Origin: JBMNNU01 sp050942695
GTDB taxonomy: Bacteria; Chloroflexota; UBA6077
NCBI GenBank assembly: GCA_050942695.1
Contig: JBMNNU010000096.1
Coordinates: 1 to 11,496, forward strand
Direction of reading: 5' to 3'
Length of the DNA stretch: 11,496 nucleotides
The notes below the pieces were generated by a model. The model made no database searches and was not told where the DNA came from. It was given only the letters and a program-made list of their open reading frames with translations. The translations under genes were made by a program, and so were the position numbers. Below, piece by piece: positions 7,310 through 11,496 of the stretch (within the stretch, counting starts at the first letter, position 1; every line of letters starts with the position of its first letter).

Positions 7310-7657
7310 CTACTCGCTTTCCGAAAGCCATGCACGAGCTTCACTCAATTTCTCCGGATTCAGGGTGTAATACACCCAAAGGCCTCGCTTCTCGGTCTTC
7401 ACCAGGCCGGCCTCTCGCAGCACCTTCAGGTGGTGCGACACCGTCGGTTGCGCCAGCTCGCAACAGGCCAGGAAGTTACAGGCGCAAACCTCTCCCTGCT
7501 CCTGAAGCTGCCGCAGGATAGCCAATCTGGTTTCGTCGCCCAACGCCTTGAACAGCCGGGCTGTCTCTTCCAGCCCAGGATATCTACGCTCCGAGGAACC
7601 ATCCTGGCCGCAACAACAGCGTTCCTTTTCATTTCCAGCTTTTAGTGATCCGCTCAT
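7310..7657 (-). CDS. arsR: ArsR/SmtB-family arsenic-responsive repressor
   Basis: 115 residues, normal for the family. The winged helix spans about 30-100: ETARLFKALGDETRLAILRQL, then the recognition region LAQPTVSHHLKVLREAGLV. The metal site is C58-x-C60 followed by C65-C66 in GEVCACNFLACCEL, in the same helix as the CVCDLC site of E. coli ArsR, so As(III) or Sb(III) should release it from DNA. An extra C14-C15-C16 near the N-terminus could supply further ligands. It lies first in an operon with arsM and sits directly behind a palindromic operator, which fits autorepression. The ATG at 7657 has no Shine-Dalgarno and lies only eight bases past the likely -10, so the transcript is probably leaderless. 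No later in-frame Met exists before the conserved core. Confidence 0.92.
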   Translation of the reverse strand: MSGSLKAGNEKERCCCGQDGSSERRYPGLEETARLFKALGDETRLAILRQLQEQGEVCACNFLACCELAQPTVSHHLKVLREAGLVKTEKRGLWVYYTLNPEKLSEARAWLSESE

Positions 7658-7659
7658 CG

Positions 7660-7687
7660 AATATCAGTATAGTGCTATATCGATATT
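7660..7687 (-). promoter_or_regulatory. ArsR operator: 28-bp spaced palindrome
   Basis: Perfect dyad symmetry with three two-base spacers: half-site AATATC, two bases, TATAG, two bases at the centre, then the mirror halves CTATA and GATATT. All 22 symmetric positions match. It covers the -10 element and whole spacer of the arsR promoter, so a bound ArsR dimer would block polymerase. A second, nested palindrome ATATCGATAT lies at 7677-7686. Confidence 0.75.
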
Positions 7688-7693
7688 TGTCAA
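7666..7693 (-). promoter_or_regulatory. arsR-arsM promoter
   Basis: Minus-strand -35 TTGACA (7693-7688, full consensus), 16-base spacer, -10 TATACT (7671-7666). The start point should fall within a base or two of the arsR ATG at 7657. The strong -35 with an operator over spacer and -10 is a typical repressor-controlled layout. Confidence 0.75.
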
Positions 7694-7823
7694 TATAGTT
7701 GAGTGGGGAAAGGGCCGCTCGTCTGGCAACAAGCGACCCCTATTTGTGGGGACAACCGGCTACGGCTGTCTGGCTCCAGCCGCTTTAGCTATCGAACTTA
7801 CGAGCCCAGGCAATAAGCCTTAG

Positions 7824-7864
7824 TGTGCGGTATGGTCACCATTGAATCCATCGTTCGCCGCACA
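7824..7864. other. Inverted repeat in the arsR-lrp intergenic region
   Basis: TGTGCGG (7824-7830) and CCGCACA (7858-7864) are perfect 7-base inverted copies with 27 bases between, inside which ATGGT-C-ACCAT (7832-7842) forms its own small stem. On the plus strand AAAATTTT follows. It could be a terminator, part of a small RNA, or a protein-binding site. No gene reads into it from the plus side inside this window. Confidence 0.35.
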
Positions 7865-7897
7865 GAAAATTTTAAAATGCCAGGGCTAGTGAGGTCG

Positions 7898-7932
7898 AAA
7901 GCTATTGCCGGTAAGAGGCCATAAGCTTTTTT
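7898..7932 (+). terminator. Possible intrinsic terminator or attenuator upstream of the lrp gene
   Basis: AAAGCT and AGCTTT pair around an inner GCC/GGC stem, and six T follow (7927-7932). It is weak (A-T rich, with an internal loop). Since no plus-strand gene ends here, it would make sense only for a short transcript starting in the arsR-lrp gap. The rest of the gap, 7694-7823, holds no feature I can support. Confidence 0.25.
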
Positions 7933-7937
7933 CGAGA

Positions 7938-7973
7938 GTGAATGATTCACATTTCCCTCTCGCGTGTTATCAT
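7938..7973 (+). promoter_or_regulatory. Putative lrp-family gene promoter with overlapping palindrome
   Basis: A candidate -35 TTCACA (7946-7951), 16-base spacer and -10 TATCAT (7968-7973) lie about 70 bases before the ATG at 8052. A perfect 13-base palindrome GTGAAT-G-ATTCAC (7938-7950) overlaps the -35, and CGAGAG/CTCTCG (7933-7938, 7957-7962) flank it. This is a plausible autoregulatory site, common for Lrp/AsnC genes. Confidence 0.4.
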
Positions 7974-8051
7974 AGAAAAGACTGAAGTTTGCTCCAAGAT
8001 AGGAACGAAGCTGTTTCGGGGGCATCGGTTTACAGCCTAAGGTGGAAGGCT

Positions 8052-8573
8052 ATGACGACTTTAGATCGTGAAAAGCTACTCGACGACGTAGGAAGGCGGA
8101 TTCTGCAAGAGCTCCAGATGGACGCCAGGATCAGCTATGCTGAACTAGGGCGCAGGATCGGGCTCACCCTGCCAGCGGTGGCTGAGCGAGTCCGCAAGCT
8201 AGAGGAGGCAGGGATTATTGTGGGATACCGGGCGGAGCTGAACCTGGAAAAGATCGGTTTTCCGATTACCGCCTTCATTCGGGTCGCCACACCTAACGAG
8301 ATCCTGGGTGGGCAACTGACCGCAACCGCCAGAAGCCTGCCAGAGGTGCTGGAATTACATCGCACTACCGGCGGCGATTCCTACCTCTTGAAGGTAGCGG
8401 TTGCGTCGGTTCAGCACCTTGAAAAGCTGATTCGGAAGATCACCCTGTTTGGCCAGCCAACCACGTCGATTGTCCTATCATCGCCCATCGAACATCGCTC
8501 GGTAACGATTCAGAGCCACAGTCATCCCCAAGACGCAATCAACAACAGCGAGGGCGAGTCACCGCACAGTTGA
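8052..8573 (+). CDS. Lrp/AsnC-family transcriptional regulator
   Basis: 173 residues. An N-terminal helix-turn-helix (about 8-60) has the classic line VGRRILQELQMDARISYAELGRRIGLTLPAVAERVRKLEEAGII, followed by the linker GYRAELNLEKIGFPITAFIRV and a RAM effector-binding domain to about 145 (LPEVLELHRTTGGDSYLLKVAV, then LIRKITLFGQPTTSIVLSS). Family members form dimers to octamers and respond to amino acids or related small molecules. The last 28 residues (PIEHRSVTIQSHSH onward) are a polar tail beyond the usual end. I chose the ATG at 8052 because GGTGGAAGG precedes it; the frame is open to 7989 but without a better start. The effector is not evident; a branched-chain amino acid would fit with ilvE nearby, but that is only a guess. 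The last 15 bases overlap the end of the convergent kinase gene. Confidence 0.88.
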   Translation: MTTLDREKLLDDVGRRILQELQMDARISYAELGRRIGLTLPAVAERVRKLEEAGIIVGYRAELNLEKIGFPITAFIRVATPNEILGGQLTATARSLPEVLELHRTTGGDSYLLKVAVASVQHLEKLIRKITLFGQPTTSIVLSSPIEHRSVTIQSHSHPQDAINNSEGESPHS

Positions 8574-10061
8574 TGGCGGCAGTTCAACCACGAAGCTGCT
8601 CCCCTTGCCAGGCTCACTCGCGGCCCAAACTCGGCCTCCGTGGGCTTCCACCAACTGTTTTACTATAGCCAAACCCAATCCGGAGCCACCGCTCTTACGC
8701 GCTCGTGACGCATCAGCTCGATAGAATCGATCGAAGATGAAGGGGAGAGTCTCCTGGGAAACACCCTCGCCGGTATCGGTTACGACGAACAGCACACAAG
8801 GCTGCTCAGCGCCCTCTTTGAGCGGTAAGGAAGGAGCTTTTCCAGACCTGCATGGGAGGCCGCCTCCACCGATCGTGACGGTGACTGTACCGCCCGCAGG
8901 GGTGTGCCGAAGAGCATTGTCCAACAAATTGCCCAATACCTGCCCCATTCGCTCGGGGTCTACATCAACCTTCTGAATCGGGCCGTTAGCCTCCAATCGG
9001 CAGTCAACGCCCTTACGCTTGGCCAACGGTTCCACCCTCGCCACAGCGCGGTGCGCCAGCTCAATCGGGTCGACGGTTTCTTTATCCAAGCTCAGTTGGC
9101 CGGCTTCAGCCAGTGAAAGGATTCGGAGGTCAGCCACGAGTTTGGTCAGAAGGGCGACCTCCTCTTTAACAGACTCCAGGTTGTCCCGATCGGGTTGAAA
9201 GACCCCGTCCAGCATGCCATCTACGGTCCCTTCTATGACTGTCAGAGGGGTCCGAAGCTCGTGAGCGATATCGGCCATCATGCGGCGGCGGGCCTGTTCG
9301 TTCCGCTCCAGGCTCTCCGCCATCGTGTTGAACGCTGCTGCTACCTGGCCTAATTCACCGCTCGGCGATTCGTTAACACGGTGAGCCAATCTCCCCGCCG
9401 CCACCTCTCTCGCCGCCTTCGAAAGCTCCGCTAGAGGGCGGGTTATCTGCCTGGCGATCAGCAATCCCAGGGCGATCGCAGCCAAGGCTGACCCAACCGC
9501 AGCGGCGAGAATCGCTCTATCGACCGAAGCCAGGTAAGCCGACTCCAGCGTAACGATCTGTTGGTTATGCATGCCGGGCATGGCATCACGATCCTTGCCC
9601 ATCATACCCGCCATGGGCCCCATTCCCCTACCTGGCCCACCAATTCCAGCGGCGCCTGCAAAGCCTGAGGTGATGAGGTACAGATATCCTACACGTTCGC
9701 CATCCGTGGTGATGGGGAAACGGCTAGCCCCTTCGAGGCCATCCACCTCTCGTCCCAGCAGTAACCCGGCGCTGTCGGCTACCACCTTTCCAGAAGCGTC
9801 TGACACAACCAGCCGATCGTATGGGCCGCGTAGCTGCCCCTGGAGGAGCGTTTGAGCGCTCTGCAAACTCTCCTCGCGGCGATAGAGATCGCTAAGGATC
9901 TCCACAACCCTTGAGCCGTACACTCTCCCGCCGGACTCCAGGTAGCTATGAAACCCCTGGGTAGTCTCTCGCCTTACAAGGAGGGAAACGCTGGCTACTC
10001 CCAGCACCACAACCAGGACGAAAGCCAGGCTCAATTTTGTCGCGAGGCTGTTCATGGCCAT
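8559..10061 (-). CDS. Sensor histidine kinase with Met-rich extracytoplasmic segment
   Basis: 500 residues. Helix 1 at 9-29, extracytoplasmic sensor 30-182, helix 2 at about 183-203, HAMP 204-256, dimerisation box MMADIAHELRTPLTVIEG with H267, then ATP-binding motifs: N box LLDNALRHTP (379-388), G1 VTDTGEGV (427-434), F box FDRFYRAD (443-450), G2 SGGSGLGLAIVKQ (457-469). Next to helix 2 the sensor has six Met and one His within residues 147-165 in a Gly-rich context, a make-up often used for Cu(I)/Ag(I) by CusS-like proteins and copper chaperones; metal sensing is inferred. Residues 399-422 are an insertion in the ATPase domain (separate entry). The ATG overlaps the TAA stop of the regulator gene (TAATG), so both are coupled; a second ATG lies two codons in. 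Confidence 0.92.
   Translation of the reverse strand: MAMNSLATKLSLAFVLVVVLGVASVSLLVRRETTQGFHSYLESGGRVYGSRVVEILSDLYRREESLQSAQTLLQGQLRGPYDRLVVSDASGKVVADSAGLLLGREVDGLEGASRFPITTDGERVGYLYLITSGFAGAAGIGGPGRGMGPMAGMMGKDRDAMPGMHNQQIVTLESAYLASVDRAILAAAVGSALAAIALGLLIARQITRPLAELSKAAREVAAGRLAHRVNESPSGELGQVAAAFNTMAESLERNEQARRRMMADIAHELRTPLTVIEGTVDGMLDGVFQPDRDNLESVKEEVALLTKLVADLRILSLAEAGQLSLDKETVDPIELAHRAVARVEPLAKRKGVDCRLEANGPIQKVDVDPERMGQVLGNLLDNALRHTPAGGTVTVTIGGGGLPCRSGKAPSLPLKEGAEQPCVLFVVTDTGEGVSQETLPFIFDRFYRADASRARKSGGSGLGLAIVKQLVEAHGGRVWAASEPGKGSSFVVELPPSTVR
8796..8867 (-). repeat. In-frame insertion in the kinase ATPase domain, possibly a REP-like element
   Basis: Between strand TVTVTI and the G1 strand VLFVVTDTGEG most kinases of this class have a short turn of 5-8 residues. 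Here there are about 24 extra residues, Gly/Pro/Lys rich, with C404 and C422 near its ends. The DNA has a perfect 13-base palindrome (8855-8867, GGAGGCCGCCTCC) and smaller inverted repeats (GCTCA/TGAGC). The encoded PSLPLKEG is of a type I recall from palindromic repeats inserted in frame in bacterial genes. Copies elsewhere in the genome would prove this; I see none in this window. Confidence 0.35.
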
Positions 10062-10744
10062 TATCCGCTCACAAATTTATAGCCCACGCCGAAGACAGTC
10101 TGCACGTAGTGGGGTTTGCGGGGATCCTTCTCGATCTTCTGTCGGAGGTTCTTGATGTGGCTGTCCACTGCCCGGTCGTACCCTTCGAAGGACGCGCCCG
10201 CTACCAGGTCCAGCAGTTGAGCGCGGCTAAAGACGCGCCCAGGGTGCTGCGCCATCACTTTCAGCAGGTCGAACTCAGTGGGGGTGAGGTGTACCTGGTG
10301 TCCATTCACCAGCACCTCTCTCTTTTCCAGATCCATCCTGAGGTCACCGAAAACGATCACCTCCCCGGTAGCCCTCTGCGGCCCTACTCTGCGGAAGATA
10401 GCCCTGACTCGAGCCACAAGCTCCTTTGGATTGAATGGCTTGGTCATGTAGTCGTCGGCGCCCAGCTCCAGCCCAACGATCTTGTCGGTATCGTCGTCAC
10501 GAGCCGTAAGCATCAGGATGGGAACTGATGACTCCTGCCGAAGCGCCCGGCAAACGTCCCAACCTGAGATCTCCGGCAGCATCAGATCCAGCACCACCAG
10601 GTCGGGTTTTTCACGGCGAGCTACCTCCAGAGCCTCCTTGCCATCGTAAGCCTCCACCACCCGGAAGCCTTCACGCTCGAGATATGCCCTGACCACCCGG
10701 GCGATCTTGACCTCGTCGTCCACAACCAGGATCTTCTCGCTCAC
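10061..10744 (-). CDS. OmpR/PhoB-family response regulator
   Basis: 227 residues from the GTG at 10744. Receiver: D9/D10, phospho-acceptor D53 in LVVLDLMLPE, T80, K102 in MTKPF. The DNA-binding wing domain covers about 125-225 with LTPTEFDLLKVMAQHPGRVFSRAQLLD and HYVQTVFGVGYKFV at the end. I prefer the GTG because the family begins MSEKILVVDDE and GAGGGAG lies at the right distance; an ATG at 10765 would add seven unlike residues and is the alternative. The TAA overlaps the kinase ATG by one base. Upstream (10766-10840) is AT-rich and should hold the promoter, but I cannot fix -10 and -35 with confidence. BaeR-like in overall sequence. Confidence 0.92.
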   Translation of the reverse strand: MSEKILVVDDEVKIARVVRAYLEREGFRVVEAYDGKEALEVARREKPDLVVLDLMLPEISGWDVCRALRQESSVPILMLTARDDDTDKIVGLELGADDYMTKPFNPKELVARVRAIFRRVGPQRATGEVIVFGDLRMDLEKREVLVNGHQVHLTPTEFDLLKVMAQHPGRVFSRAQLLDLVAGASFEGYDRAVDSHIKNLRQKIEKDPRKPHYVQTVFGVGYKFVSG

Positions 10745-10899
10745 CCGCAACTCCCTCGCATGCATTACTGTACCTCGAATTTTAACCTGAATTGGCTTAT
10801 TTCGCGACTTCTTATTACCACACTATCAAATGAGGGTAGCCAAACCGTGTCGAGTTTCCGTGGGGAAGTTGTGGAGATCTAATGGAGGTCAAACTAATA

Positions 10900-10929
10900 G
10901 GGGGATGGTCTCTTCGAGAACCATCCCCC
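10900..10929 (-). terminator. Intrinsic terminator after ilvE
   Basis: GGGGGATGGT (10900-10909) pairs perfectly with ACCATCCCCC (10920-10929), and CTC/GAG extends the stem around a small loop. On the minus strand it lies 22 bases past the ilvE stop and is followed by TATTAGTTTG, a weak T-tract. It also separates ilvE from the regulator-kinase pair, which therefore needs its own promoter. Confidence 0.75.
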
Positions 10930-10951
10930 CAATTGCTAGCTCTTTAACAGC

Positions 10952-11496
10952 CTACTTGGCCGGGTACACCGGGGTGCACCATTCGAGGTACTTTTTGTTG
11001 TTGCCTTTGATCGCCTCGTAGTAGAGATCCATCAGCTTCCGCGTTACTGGGCCGATCTCCCCACTCCCGACCTTCCGGCGATCTACCTCAAGCACCGGCG
11101 TGATATGGGCCGCCGTACCCGTCAGGAACATCTCCCCCGCGGTGTACAGCTCGGTCTTCGCTACCTGCCGCTCCACTACCGGGATACCCAGCTCTTTCCT
11201 GGCCAGCTCTATCACCGTGTTTCGAGTAATACCGATCAGTATGTTCTCCGATGGAGCTGGGGTCACCAGGGCTCCGTCGATTACCACGAACACATTCTCC
11301 CCTGAGCCCTCCGATACGAACCCGGCGTTGGTAAGCATTATGGCCTCGTCGTAGCCGTTCTCCTGAGCCTCGGTCTTCGCCAGCGCGCTATTGATATAGA
11401 GCCCGGTCACCTTGGCCCTGGCCGGGATCGCGCAATCGTCCACGCGGCGCCAGCTTACGGTTCCGCATCGAATCCCGTTGCTGGAGTCCAGGTAGT
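10952..11496 (-). CDS. ilvE: Branched-chain amino acid aminotransferase, C-terminal part (5' end outside window)
   Basis: About 181 residues of a class IV PLP aminotransferase, entering the window as YLDSSNGIRCGTVSWRRVDD and ending at the TAG at 10952-10954. The PLP-binding Lys is in ARAKVTGLY (codon 11413-11411), followed by the family block ALAKTEAQENGYDEAIMLTNAGFVSEGSGENVFVV and the cofactor-binding ITRNTVIELA and LTGTAAHITPV. It interconverts Val, Leu and Ile with their 2-oxo acids using glutamate, the last step of their synthesis. D-amino acid transaminase and aminodeoxychorismate lyase share the fold, but SEGSGEN and GTAAHITPV fit IlvE best. The in-frame GTG at 11443 is inside the gene and is not the start. 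A terminator follows. Confidence 0.93.
   Translation of the reverse strand, partial: YLDSSNGIRCGTVSWRRVDDCAIPARAKVTGLYINSALAKTEAQENGYDEAIMLTNAGFVSEGSGENVFVVIDGALVTPAPSENILIGITRNTVIELARKELGIPVVERQVAKTELYTAGEMFLTGTAAHITPVLEVDRRKVGSGEIGPVTRKLMDLYYEAIKGNNKKYLEWCTPVYPAK

Noticed and set aside
7798..8025. 75-codon minus-strand frame in the arsR-lrp gap
   Set aside because: No ribosome site, no recognisable family and odd composition; the DNA looks regulatory.
1..11496. CRISPR array, tRNA, rRNA, insertion sequence or phage genes
   Set aside because: No regular spaced repeats, no cloverleaf with CCA end, and no transposase, integrase or phage protein seen in any frame.

Overview
The window (about 11.5 kb) reads as ordinary bacterial chromosome with moderately high G+C, compact same-strand gene pairs, Shine-Dalgarno starts (and one apparently leaderless start), and many Cys-rich metal and redox proteins. 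No rRNA, tRNA or phylogenetic marker is present. The family mix (GCAxxG redox protein, DUF2318 protein with an FtsX-type ABC exporter, ArsM fusion, paired OmpR-type two-component systems) suggests an anaerobic or metal-exposed bacterium, possibly Chloroflexota; this is a guess from gene content only.

Layout. 1-452 (minus, running off the left edge): a C_GCAxxG_C_C family redox protein whose first signature Cys is a TGA codon, followed by a hairpin that fits a bacterial SECIS element; most likely an unrecognised selenoprotein gene. 540-764 (minus): a shrunken remnant resembling the C-terminal part of cystathionine gamma-synthase. 875-3389 (plus): a three-gene operon of a DUF2318 membrane protein, an FtsX/MacB-type ABC permease and its ATPase, the ATPase broken by a one-base frameshift. 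3503-5687 (minus, convergent): an OmpR-type regulator and its histidine kinase, the kinase also broken by a one-base frameshift. 5810-7657 (minus): arsR followed by an unusual arsM that encodes two methyltransferase domains in one protein, driven by a promoter whose -10 and spacer lie inside a 28-bp palindromic operator. 7694-8051: a structured intergenic region. 8052-8573 (plus): an Lrp/AsnC regulator. 8559-10744 (minus): a second regulator-kinase pair whose kinase has a Met-rich extracytoplasmic segment. 10952-11496 (minus, running off the right edge): the C-terminal part of branched-chain aminotransferase IlvE, followed by a strong terminator hairpin.

How it may work together (inference): the arsR-arsM unit is a self-contained arsenic sensing and methylation operon; the two-component genes directly downstream could be co-transcribed with it or use their own extended -10 promoter. 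The ABC operon converges on that two-component system and could be its target. The second two-component system may sense a soft metal such as copper or silver. The points most worth checking are the in-frame TGA with its SECIS-like hairpin, the double-domain ArsM, and the arsR operator with a leaderless start.
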